Shown here piece by piece: positions 17,885 to 25,450 of a DNA stretch of 51,151 nucleotides. The translations under genes were made by a program, and so were the position numbers. The notes beneath the pieces were generated by a model. The model saw nothing but the letters and a program-made list of their open reading frames with translations, was not told where the DNA came from and searched no databases. Each line of letters begins with the position of its first letter. Position 1 is the first letter of the stretch. Origin of the DNA: Blastocatellia bacterium (GTDB lineage Bacteria > Acidobacteriota > Blastocatellia > UBA7656); NCBI GenBank assembly GCA_035275065.1, contig DATENM010000080.1:1-51151 (forward strand), given 5' to 3'.

Positions 17885-19285
17885 ATGAAAGCAACCCCTC
17901 TGCGGGTCATTATCGTCCTTACTTTCTTTGTTGCTCTGATAGCGGCCCTCAACCCGGTGTCGAGCCGCGCCCAGGATGGCGGACAATCTTCTTCAACGGA
18001 CGCCGGTTCGCAGAGGGCAAAGCGCCGCTTGTCCCGGCAGCAGAAGGGCAGCGCTGAGGTCAGCCCGAACGTCACTTGTTCCTTTGTCCTGTCCCCGACC
18101 AGTCAGGCTTTCGGCCCGGCGGGCGGCAGCAACAGCTTCACCGTCACGGTGGGCAACACCTGTAACTGGACGGCGATGACCAACGACGGCTGGATCACAA
18201 TCAATTCCGGCAGCGGCATCGGCAACGGCACGGTCAACTACACCCTCGCGCAAAACATCAGCTTCAACTCGCGCACCGGCACGATCACGGTCGGCGACAA
18301 GACCTTCACGGTCACCCAGTCGGGCATCCCCGCACAGGGCTTGAGCTACTTCAAGATGGACTTCGACATGGACATGAAGACCGACATCGGCTTCTACCGC
18401 AACGGGCTGTGGGGGGTGTTGAAGTCAACGACGAGCTACAACACCAACAACGCGCAATTCTTCAGCTGGGGCGGCACCGGCTTGCACCCGATCACGGGCG
18501 ACTTCGACGGCGACGGCAAAGCCGACATCGGATATATGGCGCCGCCCGCCGGCGGTCAGAGCGCCGCTTTCGCCATTCTGTTGTCGAGCCGCGGTTACAG
18601 CTTCGCGGCGGGCCAGCCGTTGTTCATACCGGCGGGCTTCCCATCCCTCGGCGATATTCCGATCATCGCGGACTTCGACGGCGACGGCAAATCTGATGCC
18701 GGCATCTGGCGCGCGACGCAAGGTATCTGGATCATCGCGACCTCGTCGTCAAACTTCACGAACTACATCTTCGCGCAGTGGGGTCAGCTGGGCGATATTC
18801 CGCTGGCGGCTGACTTTGACATGGATAACAAGGCCGACATCGGCTTCTACCGTGATGGGCTGTGGGGGGTGTTGAAGTCAACGACGAGCTACAACACCAA
18901 CAATGCGCAATTCTTCAGTTGGGGCGGCGCCGGTCGGCAGCCGGTCATCGGCGACTTTGATGGAGACACCAAGGCGGACATCGGCTACATTGAGCCGCCC
19001 GCCGGCGGCCAGAGCGCGGCCTATGCCATTCTGTTGTCGAGCCGGGGCTACAGCTTCGCGGCGGGCCAGCCGTTGTTCATACCGGCGGGCTTCCCGTCCA
19101 TCGGCGATACGCCCATCGTTGGCGACTTCGATGGCGACGGCAAATACGACCCGGGTGTCTGGCGCTCGTCGCAAGGCATCTGGATTATTCCGACTTCGTC
19201 GTCCAACTACACGAGCTACATCTTCGCGCAGTGGGGACAGGCGGGCGATATTCCGCTGCCGAACACCAGCGGGCTGCATTATTAA
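17885..19285 (+). CDS. Secreted BACON-domain protein with duplicated FG-GAP/VCBS-type repeats
   Basis: ATG at 17885 follows GGAGG by 6 nt and begins a classic signal peptide (LRVIIVLTFFVALIAAL, cleaved near SRAQ). An in-frame start at 17765 would add 40 untypical residues, so I rejected it. The 466-aa protein has a BACON domain at about residues 60-145 (CSFVLSPTSQAFGPAGGS, NTCNWTAMTNDGWITI), a fold that often binds carbohydrate or mucin. After it come calcium-loop repeats such as DFDGDGKADIGYM, typical of FG-GAP/VCBS blades, arranged as two nearly identical 151-residue halves. Probably an extracellular surface or adhesion protein. A hairpin terminator follows. Confidence 0.82.
   Translation: MKATPLRVIIVLTFFVALIAALNPVSSRAQDGGQSSSTDAGSQRAKRRLSRQQKGSAEVSPNVTCSFVLSPTSQAFGPAGGSNSFTVTVGNTCNWTAMTNDGWITINSGSGIGNGTVNYTLAQNISFNSRTGTITVGDKTFTVTQSGIPAQGLSYFKMDFDMDMKTDIGFYRNGLWGVLKSTTSYNTNNAQFFSWGGTGLHPITGDFDGDGKADIGYMAPPAGGQSAAFAILLSSRGYSFAAGQPLFIPAGFPSLGDIPIIADFDGDGKSDAGIWRATQGIWIIATSSSNFTNYIFAQWGQLGDIPLAADFDMDNKADIGFYRDGLWGVLKSTTSYNTNNAQFFSWGGAGRQPVIGDFDGDTKADIGYIEPPAGGQSAAYAILLSSRGYSFAAGQPLFIPAGFPSIGDTPIVGDFDGDGKYDPGVWRSSQGIWIIPTSSSNYTSYIFAQWGQAGDIPLPNTSGLHY
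18359..19264 (+). repeat. Intragenic tandem duplication, 453-bp unit x 2
   Basis: Copy 1 (18359-18811) and copy 2 (18812-19264) align at a constant offset of 453 nt, which is 151 codons. Long identical DNA blocks include the stretch from GGGCTGTGGGGGGTG through TACAACACCAACAA at 18405 and 18858, and the GGCCAGCCGTTGTTCATACC block at about 18611 and 19064. Synonymous identity indicates a recent duplication or gene conversion. Confidence 0.9.
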
Positions 19286-19297
19286 GCCGCAAAAACC

Positions 19298-19330
19298 CGA
19301 GGGGCGTGAGCCAACGGCCCACGCCCCTCG
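19298..19330. terminator. Hairpin between convergent genes, probable bidirectional terminator
   Basis: CGAGGGGCGTG at 19298-19308 pairs perfectly with CACGCCCCTCG at 19320-19330 (11 bp, 11-nt loop). AAAAA precedes it on the plus strand, which gives a U-run on the minus-strand transcript. It lies between stop codons at 19285 and 19359. Confidence 0.7.
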
Positions 19331-19358
19331 ACATTCTGCCTGAAGTTTCGCCTCTTGT

Positions 19359-19940
19359 TTAACGACCCTTCTTGGTTTCGGTTGCCGCTCGCGCCGTGAA
19401 TCGCACCCGGCCATTATCAACTCCAACGACAAATTCGACGGTATCGGTCGCCAGCTCGCGCTTGATCTGTGAGACCCGCCCCTTCAGGAATTCGGTGAAG
19501 GCTTCGAGCGAGAGCCCGCCGACGCGCTCGCCGCACTTGCGTTTGGCGGCGATCAGCGTGTCGTAAAGCTCGCTGATCTTCTCCGGCTCGTTCTGCAAAT
19601 CTTTGAAGCGAATGGTCGGCAGTCGGTCGCGCAGCGCCATCAGCGCTTCGGCGGTCGGCGGGCGTCCGCTCTCTTCGCGGTCCTGCGTCTGCCGCCGCCA
19701 TAGCTCGCGCATGACGTTGTAGCGCGCCACCAGGCTGTTATAACGAAAGCGCTGACTGAAGGAGATGTTGCGCGAGTCGTAGAGCCGCTTGATGGTGGTT
19801 TCGACACGTCCCTTGGTGTCGAGCGGCGGGCGCGCGGTGCCGCCATTGAAGAAGATGTCATACTCGATCTTCAGGCGGCGCATTTCATATTCGAGCCGGT
19901 CAAGCTCTTCGTCAATTGGGTTGACTTGCTTGGAATCCAT
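19359..19940 (-). CDS. MXAN_5187 C-terminal-like coiled-coil protein
   Basis: About 193 aa, with no signal peptide or membrane span. IDEELDRLEYEMRRLKIEYD is followed by FFNGGTARPPLDTKGRVETT and FRYNSLVARYNVMRELWRR. This pattern of a small 'Y-x-x-F-F-N-G' helix and 'R-x-x-L-V-A-R-Y-N' helix matches the family named after Myxococcus MXAN_5187, found in Myxococcota and Acidobacteria; its function is not known. Two ATGs are possible. The second (19940) has GAGG 6 nt upstream, and the first (19946) directly abuts it. It is divergent from selA with an 88-nt gap. The match is from memory of the family pattern, so the name is tentative. Confidence 0.65.
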   Translation of the reverse strand: MDSKQVNPIDEELDRLEYEMRRLKIEYDIFFNGGTARPPLDTKGRVETTIKRLYDSRNISFSQRFRYNSLVARYNVMRELWRRQTQDREESGRPPTAEALMALRDRLPTIRFKDLQNEPEKISELYDTLIAAKRKCGERVGGLSLEAFTEFLKGRVSQIKRELATDTVEFVVGVDNGRVRFTARAATETKKGR

Positions 19941-20028
19941 GGCCATCCTCGGGGCGGGGACTTCGCCGCGCGATGCGGGGTCGTGCTAGAATGTAAGCCA
20001 GGCACTGACCCGTGTCAATGGTAATCGC

Positions 20029-21543
20029 ATGACGAATGAACGATTGAGATCGCTGCCTTCGGTCGAGCGATTGCTGGCGCGCCCGGCGGCCACGCGCCTG
20101 GCTGCGCAACTGGGACGCGACCGCGTCCGCGACCTCCTGCGCGACATTCTTGATGAGATGCGCGATGAGCTTCTGGGAGTCGGGAATCAGAAATCAGGAG
20201 TCGGGAGTCAGAAGTCAGAAGTCAGAATAAAGCCGGAGGCGACAGCCGACTTCCTTTTCCATTCTGACTCCAGACTTCTGACTTCTGACTCCTTTCTCGA
20301 AGAGATCGAGCGGCGGCTCGAAGCGCGCGGCGGGGCGATCAGCCAACCCTCGCTGCGGCGTGTGATTAATGCTACGGGAGTCATCATTCATACCAACCTC
20401 GGTCGCGCGCCGCTGGCCGCGGAGGCGATTGACGCCTTGAGCGAAACGGCAGCGCATTACTCGAATCTCGAATACGACCTTGAGCGCGGCGAGCGCGGCC
20501 ACCGCGAGGCGCATTGTCAGGAGCGGCTGGCGCGGCTGGCCGCGAGCGAAGCGGCGCTGGTCGTCAACAACAATGCGGCGGCGGTGCTGCTGGTGTTGAA
20601 CACGCTCGCTGAACAGGGCGAGGTCATTGTCTCGCGCGGCGAGCTGATTGAAATCGGCGGCAGCTTTCGCATCCCCGAAGTCATGGAGAAGAGCGGCGCG
20701 CGGCTGCGCGAAGTCGGCACCACCAACCGCACACGCGTTGAAGATTATGAGCGCGCCATCAACGAGCAGACGCGCCTGCTGTTGCGCGTCCACCCGTCGA
20801 ACTATCGCATTGTCGGTTTCACCGCGCGCCCACAGCTTGCCGAGCTGGTCGAGCTGTCCCGGCGCACAGGCGTCCCGGTTTACGAAGACCTGGGGTCGGG
20901 CTGTCTGGTTGACCTCGCGGCTTATGGGATCAAAGACGAGCCGGTGGTTGCCGAATCGCTGAAGGCCGGCGTCGCGGTCGTCACCTTCAGCGGCGACAAG
21001 ATGCTCGGCGGGCCACAGGCCGGCATCATCGCCGGGACGCGAGAGATCATCGAGCGCGTGCGCCGCAATCCGCTGACGCGCGCCCTGCGCGTAGACAAGC
21101 TGACCTATGCGGCGCTCGAAGCCACGCTCAGGCTTTACGAGCGCGGCGTCGCCCACGAGCGCGTCCCGGTGATCCGCGCCATGGCCGCGCCGCTTGCCGA
21201 GCTGCGCGAGCGCGCCGGGCGCTTTTGCGAGCGGGTCGCGCAGACGACCGAGCAGCGAATGCGGGCGACGGTCGAAGCCGGCGCTTCGGTGATCGGCGGC
21301 GGCGCCGCCCCGGAAGTGAAATTGCCAACGGCGCTCGTCGCTCTGGCCGCCGCCGAGTGGAGCGCCGCCACGCTCGCCGAACGATTGCGAGCGCACGTTG
21401 TACCGATCATCGCGCGCGCAGAGCGCGACCGCCTGTTGATCGATCTGCGCACCGTCGCGGCGGATGAGGAAGGCATCATCCTCGACGCCCTGGCCGCCAT
21501 CGCGCAACCCGTGCCACGGCCTACGGCATCAGTAAATCATTGA
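20029..21543 (+). CDS. selA: L-seryl-tRNA(Sec) selenium transferase with repeat-derived in-frame insertion
   Basis: A PLP enzyme that converts Ser-tRNA(Sec) to Sec-tRNA(Sec) using selenophosphate in the cytoplasm. The N-terminal domain (LRSLPSVERLLARPA) and the PLP core are both clear: RRVINATGVIIHTNLGRAPL, NNAAAVLLVLNTLA, YEDLGSGCLVDL, and the Schiff-base lysine at 324 in TFSGDKMLGGPQAGII. At 504 aa it is about 40 longer than the E. coli enzyme (463 aa, Lys295). The excess is residues about 50-88, which are exactly encoded by a palindromic heptad-repeat element. The insert lies between the N-terminal domain and the linker helix FLEEIERRLEARGG. Start ATG at 20029 has no strong ribosome site. 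No selB, selD or selC is visible in the window. Confidence 0.95.
   Translation: MTNERLRSLPSVERLLARPAATRLAAQLGRDRVRDLLRDILDEMRDELLGVGNQKSGVGSQKSEVRIKPEATADFLFHSDSRLLTSDSFLEEIERRLEARGGAISQPSLRRVINATGVIIHTNLGRAPLAAEAIDALSETAAHYSNLEYDLERGERGHREAHCQERLARLAASEAALVVNNNAAAVLLVLNTLAEQGEVIVSRGELIEIGGSFRIPEVMEKSGARLREVGTTNRTRVEDYERAINEQTRLLLRVHPSNYRIVGFTARPQLAELVELSRRTGVPVYEDLGSGCLVDLAAYGIKDEPVVAESLKAGVAVVTFSGDKMLGGPQAGIIAGTREIIERVRRNPLTRALRVDKLTYAALEATLRLYERGVAHERVPVIRAMAAPLAELRERAGRFCERVAQTTEQRMRATVEAGASVIGGGAAPEVKLPTALVALAAAEWSAATLAERLRAHVVPIIARAERDRLLIDLRTVAADEEGIILDALAAIAQPVPRPTASVNH
20176..20292. repeat. Heptad-repeat palindrome inserted in selA (element B)
   Basis: The left arm runs GAGTCGG, GAATCAG, AAATCAG, GAGTCGG, GAGTCAG, AAGTCAG, AAGTCAG, then AATA at about 20177-20229. 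The right arm at about 20260-20292 is the reverse complement of AAGTCAG/GAGTCAG units. The loop AATAAAGCCGGAGGCGACAG onward to TTTTCCATT resembles the loops at 2559 and 32557. Length is 117 nt (39 codons), it contains no stop in the selA frame, and it encodes GVGNQKS and GVGSQKS repeats. Confidence 0.92.
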
Positions 21544-21641
21544 GTCAATCGAGTCTTAGAAGGCGAATACGCTGACCTCGGCGGGCTCGATAAAATCGCT
21601 AGATTCGGGGATAGACTTCAGAGTTAGAGAGGAAGAATGAG

Positions 21642-23333
21642 ATGCTATTCGTGCTCTTGATCTGGCTGCAAGCCGCGCCGCTGTCGAAGAAGGTTATCGT
21701 CATTGCGTCACTGTTATTCGTGCTGGCCATCGTCCTGCTGGTTTACTTCGTCCGCAAGCTGCGGTCGAGCAGCAAGACCGAAGACGATTGGAGCATGACG
21801 CGCAGCAGCCTCTTTGTTGAGCCGCCGCCTGTGAGCGATACTTCACAGGCCGCAATAGAGACGACGCCCGTGCCGGGTGCGCCTGCCGGCGAGACGCGCT
21901 TGCTTACCAGCGAGCCGCTCGATGTCACGCCTCAGGCCCTCGACGTCGCGCCTCAGGCCGAAGAAGTCGCGCCACCCGCGCCGGCCAAAGCGCCGCCGGC
22001 GACCGAATTGCTGGGAGGCTCGCCATCTGCGCCCGTCACCGATGATGAGCGCCATACACGGTTGATCAGTAGCCCCTCTTTGCCGGCGCGTGAGGGGCGC
22101 GCTACGGAAGTGCTTTCGAGCTATTCGCCCGTGCCACCCGCACCGCCTGCCCCACCCGAGCCGCCCGCGCCTGAAGCCGAAGTCGCCGAGACGCCGGCAA
22201 CCGACGAAGCTGTGCCGTTTGATGAAGAGGTCTGGTCCGGCCTAGGCGAGATCGAGTCGCCGCAGCCGACCGAGGCGACGGCTGAATTGCGCCCGCCCGC
22301 CGCGCCGCCGATTGAGCCACCGCCCGCTGTGGTCGAGCCACCGCCCGCTGTGGTCGAGCCACTACACGAGGCGCGAGTCGAGCAACGCCCGCCGCGCGCC
22401 GCTTTCGAGCCGCCCACAGTCGAGCCGCTTCATAAATCACGCGAGCCGTTCGAGCCGCCGGTCATCAGCCCCATCACGCCGCGCGAGCAGACGGCTTTGC
22501 TCGGCGCACGGCCTCAGGCCGCGGCAGACGAACTGCCGCGCCCGCCCGCCGACCGTCCAGCCGCGAAAAGTGATCTACCTCACGAACCGCCGCGACCGGA
22601 GCCGACCGCGCCGCTTTATTCCGACCGCGCTGCGCGTCTTGATCGCGACAGCGAAACCGCTGCGCCCGACTCAAGCGCCGCAGGCACGCCGACCGGCGGT
22701 CAGGTCTGGGATACGGTGACGGCTGCGACCGCCAATCGCTCGCGACCCGCGGGCGCGGTACTGGGCCTGCCCACGGAGAGAGGCCAGGGGCCGCTCGTGC
22801 TAGGCACGCCTGCGAGGTCGCGCGAAGAGATTGGCATTGGCGCGCTCACAGACTATGGGAAAGTGGATAAAGAAGGCGGGCGCGGCGGGTTGATCCTGCT
22901 GGCGATTGCGCTGCTGGTCTTTGGCGGCGCGGCGCTGGCCTACTTCCTCGTGCCGTCGGTTCACGAACGAGTCAACTCCTGGGTCGCGCGCTCGCGTGGC
23001 ATCGATCCGAACGAAGCGACCTCGTCGCAGCCAAAGGCGATGATCTTCCCTTCACGCGTGCCCGAGACCGATAAGAACCTGGTGCATGCGAAAGGCGCTG
23101 TGCAGAACATCTCGAATGATGCGCTCGAAAACCTGGCGCTCGACGTGCAGTTGAATAAATCCGGCGGCGATACCGAAATGATCAACGTGCCGGTCACGCC
23201 GGCGCAGCTTGCGCCCAACGATCAGGGCAATTACGCCTTCGATTACGACGGCAAAGGCGTGCTGAGCTATACCATCAAGCGCCTGTCGAGCAATGGCAAA
23301 GAAGTGCGCTTCACCGCGCCCGGACAGAAGTGA
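21642..23333 (+). CDS. Membrane protein with long Pro/Ala-rich linker and exported C-terminal domain, function unknown
   Basis: A 563-aa protein. Transmembrane segment 1 is at about residues 18-38 (KVIVIASLLFVLAIVLLVYF). A low-complexity Pro/Ala/Glu-rich stretch of about 350 residues follows, including a short direct repeat (PPAVVEPPPAVVEP). A second membrane segment lies at about 415-437 (GLILLAIALLVFGGAALAYF). The final 110 residues hold AKGAVQNISNDALENLALDV, resembling FxLYD-type domains that sit outside the membrane. The linker may span the cell wall or serve as a flexible tether. I do not recognise a named family. GAGGAAG precedes the ATG. The stop codon is the first base of a large hairpin. 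Confidence 0.7.
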   Translation: MLFVLLIWLQAAPLSKKVIVIASLLFVLAIVLLVYFVRKLRSSSKTEDDWSMTRSSLFVEPPPVSDTSQAAIETTPVPGAPAGETRLLTSEPLDVTPQALDVAPQAEEVAPPAPAKAPPATELLGGSPSAPVTDDERHTRLISSPSLPAREGRATEVLSSYSPVPPAPPAPPEPPAPEAEVAETPATDEAVPFDEEVWSGLGEIESPQPTEATAELRPPAAPPIEPPPAVVEPPPAVVEPLHEARVEQRPPRAAFEPPTVEPLHKSREPFEPPVISPITPREQTALLGARPQAAADELPRPPADRPAAKSDLPHEPPRPEPTAPLYSDRAARLDRDSETAAPDSSAAGTPTGGQVWDTVTAATANRSRPAGAVLGLPTERGQGPLVLGTPARSREEIGIGALTDYGKVDKEGGRGGLILLAIALLVFGGAALAYFLVPSVHERVNSWVARSRGIDPNEATSSQPKAMIFPSRVPETDKNLVHAKGAVQNISNDALENLALDVQLNKSGGDTEMINVPVTPAQLAPNDQGNYAFDYDGKGVLSYTIKRLSSNGKEVRFTAPGQK

Positions 23334-23436
23334 CGCGGGGACCGAGGCGACGCGGCGACGCGGCGAAGTGAAAGCTCGCGAACCGTCTCCGCATTTTTCC
23401 CTCGTCGCGTCGCCGCGTCGCCCCGGTCCCCGCGTC
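23332..23436. repeat. 34-bp hairpin of GCGACGCG-type repeats (element F)
   Basis: 23332-23365 is the reverse complement of 23403-23436 with two mismatches over 34 positions; the loop is 37 nt. The arms contain tandem GGCGACGC units with a period of about 8 nt. The left arm begins inside the TGA stop codon at 23331-23333. It occupies the first third of the 342-nt gap before pilT. Confidence 0.88.
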
Positions 23437-23459
23437 GCCGCGTTTCGCCATCATTACTA

Positions 23460-23488
23460 TTGTCCGGCTTTTGGCTTGCGCTTATAAT
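23460..23488 (+). promoter_or_regulatory. Probable sigma-70 promoter of pilT
   Basis: TTGTCC at 23460-23465 and a perfect TATAAT at 23483-23488 are separated by 17 nt. This predicts a 5' UTR of about 180 nt before the pilT ATG at 23676. I see no recognised riboswitch or gene in that leader. Confidence 0.6.
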
Positions 23489-23675
23489 GGCGCTGCTGAA
23501 AGTCGGGCCCATGCCTTCGTCGGCCCGCTTCGGCGGCTGCCCCTTTGATTCATCCGCCAATCGGATTCGCCCGTCGGTTTCGAGCGTTTCCGCCTATCTG
23601 TCACCCGACAGTCGCTTACCGTTGTCCCCGCGTTTCCATCTGTTAATCGGATGAGCTTTCATGAGGCGATAGCTG

Positions 23676-24890
23676 ATGTCACCGAGTATAGATCAATTGC
23701 TGACGATCACATGTAGCAAGGGCGCTTCCGACCTGCACATCAAAGCCGGCAGCTTTCCCTTTATGCGTATCAATGGCGAGCTGATGCCCATGGTCGAGGC
23801 GCAGCGACTCTCTGCCGAAGACACGCTCAACATGGCCTTCTCGATCATGAACAACCGCCAGAAGCAGCGCTTCAGCGAGATGAGCGAAGTCGATATCGCT
23901 TACGGCGTGTCGGGGCTGGGCCGCTTCCGCTGCAATATCTTTCAGCAGCGCGGCACGGTCGGCATGGTGCTGCGCGTCATCCCGACGACCGTGCGCACGG
24001 CGGAAGAGTTGCGCCTGCCACCGGTCATCGAAAAGATCGGCGACGAGCCGCGCGGACTGGTGCTGGTCACCGGCTCGACGGGGTCGGGCAAATCCACGAC
24101 GCTGGCGGCGGTGATCGATTACATCAACCGCGTGCGCAGCGGCCACATCGTCACCATCGAAGACCCCATTGAATTTCTCCACCGCGACAAGAAGTCTTAT
24201 GTCAATCAGCGCGAGATCGATGTCGACACGCGCAGCTTTTCCGAAGCCCTGCGCGGCGCGCTGCGGCAAGACCCGGATGTCATCCTGGTCGGCGAAATGC
24301 GCGATTACGAGACCATCGAGACCGCGCTGACGGCGGCAGAGACCGGCCACCTGGTGTTGTCTACGTTACACACGCTCGACGCGACCGAGACGGTCAACCG
24401 CGTCGTCTCGGTCTTCCCGCCGCACCAGCAACGGGCGATCCGCCTGCAACTGGCGAGCGTGCTGCGCGCCGTCGTTTCCATGCGGCTGCTGCGCGCTGCC
24501 GAGCCGATCCAGGGACGCGTGCCGGCGGTCGAGGTGATGATCGTGACGCCTTACATCCGCGACTGCATCATCCACGGCGAGAAGACGGCCTTGATCCGCG
24601 ACGCCATTGCGCAGGGCACCTCGCAGTATGGCATGCAGACCTTTGACCAGTCGTTGTTTGATCTCTATTCGCGCGGCTTGATAACATACGAAGAGGCGCT
24701 CAATGGCGCGACCAATGCCGACGAGTTCAAGCTGAGAGTATCCGGCATCCGGTCGGTTACCGAGCAGGCGCGCGAAGAGATGGAGCGCGGTCGCAAGCGC
24801 CCGGGCACCGCGTCGCTTGACGCCAACCGGCCCGAGCCCAAGCAGTTTGTCAATTGGCTTTTAGAAGGCACAGAACAGGTGACGCGATAA
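23676..24890 (+). CDS. pilT: Type IV pilus twitching motility ATPase PilT
   Basis: A 404-aa hexameric ATPase that powers pilus retraction at the inner membrane base. The N-terminal domain starts MSPSIDQLLTITCSKGASDLH (SDLH is typical of PilT). Walker A is GSTGSGKSTT at residues 133-142. The Asp box IEDPIEFLH, Walker B-type LRQDPDVILVGEMRD and His box TGHLVLSTLHT are all intact. The PilT-type AIRLQLASVLRAVVSMRLL segment is also present. It is slightly longer than the E. coli-type PilT (about 345 aa) at the C-terminus. GAGG lies 9 nt upstream of the ATG. Downstream recX overlaps its end, and a PilZ protein follows, so motility control is a likely theme. Confidence 0.95.
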   Translation: MSPSIDQLLTITCSKGASDLHIKAGSFPFMRINGELMPMVEAQRLSAEDTLNMAFSIMNNRQKQRFSEMSEVDIAYGVSGLGRFRCNIFQQRGTVGMVLRVIPTTVRTAEELRLPPVIEKIGDEPRGLVLVTGSTGSGKSTTLAAVIDYINRVRSGHIVTIEDPIEFLHRDKKSYVNQREIDVDTRSFSEALRGALRQDPDVILVGEMRDYETIETALTAAETGHLVLSTLHTLDATETVNRVVSVFPPHQQRAIRLQLASVLRAVVSMRLLRAAEPIQGRVPAVEVMIVTPYIRDCIIHGEKTALIRDAIAQGTSQYGMQTFDQSLFDLYSRGLITYEEALNGATNADEFKLRVSGIRSVTEQAREEMERGRKRPGTASLDANRPEPKQFVNWLLEGTEQVTR

Positions 24891-25435
24891 ACCACGCGGC
24901 GCGCGCGAAAGAGGCGCGCGGCGGCGAGGCGGAGTCACGGCGCGCGGTCTCGCCTGAAAAACTCCGCGAACGGATCTTTCAAAGGGCGTTGAATATTCTG
25001 GGGGCGCGGCCACGCAGCGAAGCGCAGTTGCGCGAGCGGCTGCTGGCCAAGCCCTGGGCTGACGCGAAACTGGTTGACGAGTGCATAGCCAAGCTCAAAG
25101 AGCTAGGCTACGTCAACGACGCGACGTTTGCCGAAAGCTATGCGAATTACCGGCTGACGGCGCGGCCCGTCGGGCGGCAGCGGCTGGCGCGCGAGCTAAC
25201 CCAAAAACGGGTCGCCCGGCAGACGATTGACCGCGCCCTGGACACGGCTTATGAGGAAACGAGCGAGGAAGCCTTGATTGACCGCGCCCTCGCCAAGCGC
25301 CTGCGGCTGCACGGTCGCCCCACCGACAGGCAGAGCGCCAAGCGGTTGTTTGATCACCTGATGCGGCTCGGCTTCGGCTATGATCTGATCGTTCGCAAGC
25401 TGAGCGAGCTTCGGGCCGATGTCAGTGATGAGTGA
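24854..25435 (+). CDS. recX: Regulatory protein RecX
   Basis: RecX binds RecA filaments and inhibits recombination and SOS activity. After about 30 unconserved residues, the three-helix repeats are clear. Repeat 1 contains IFQRALNILGARPRSEAQLR and ERLLAKPW, repeat 2 holds CIAKLKELGYVNDATFAESY then NYRLTARPVGRQRLARELTQ, and repeat 3 is in SAKRLFDHLMRLGFGYDLI. The only upstream start is TTG at 24854, inside the last 37 nt of pilT, suggesting translational coupling; a later, unrecognised start is possible. RecA is not in this window, and linkage to pilT rather than recA is unusual. Confidence 0.85.
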   Translation: MAFRRHRTGDAINHAARAKEARGGEAESRRAVSPEKLRERIFQRALNILGARPRSEAQLRERLLAKPWADAKLVDECIAKLKELGYVNDATFAESYANYRLTARPVGRQRLARELTQKRVARQTIDRALDTAYEETSEEALIDRALAKRLRLHGRPTDRQSAKRLFDHLMRLGFGYDLIVRKLSELRADVSDE

Positions 25436-25450
25436 TGAAGTGGGTATTTC

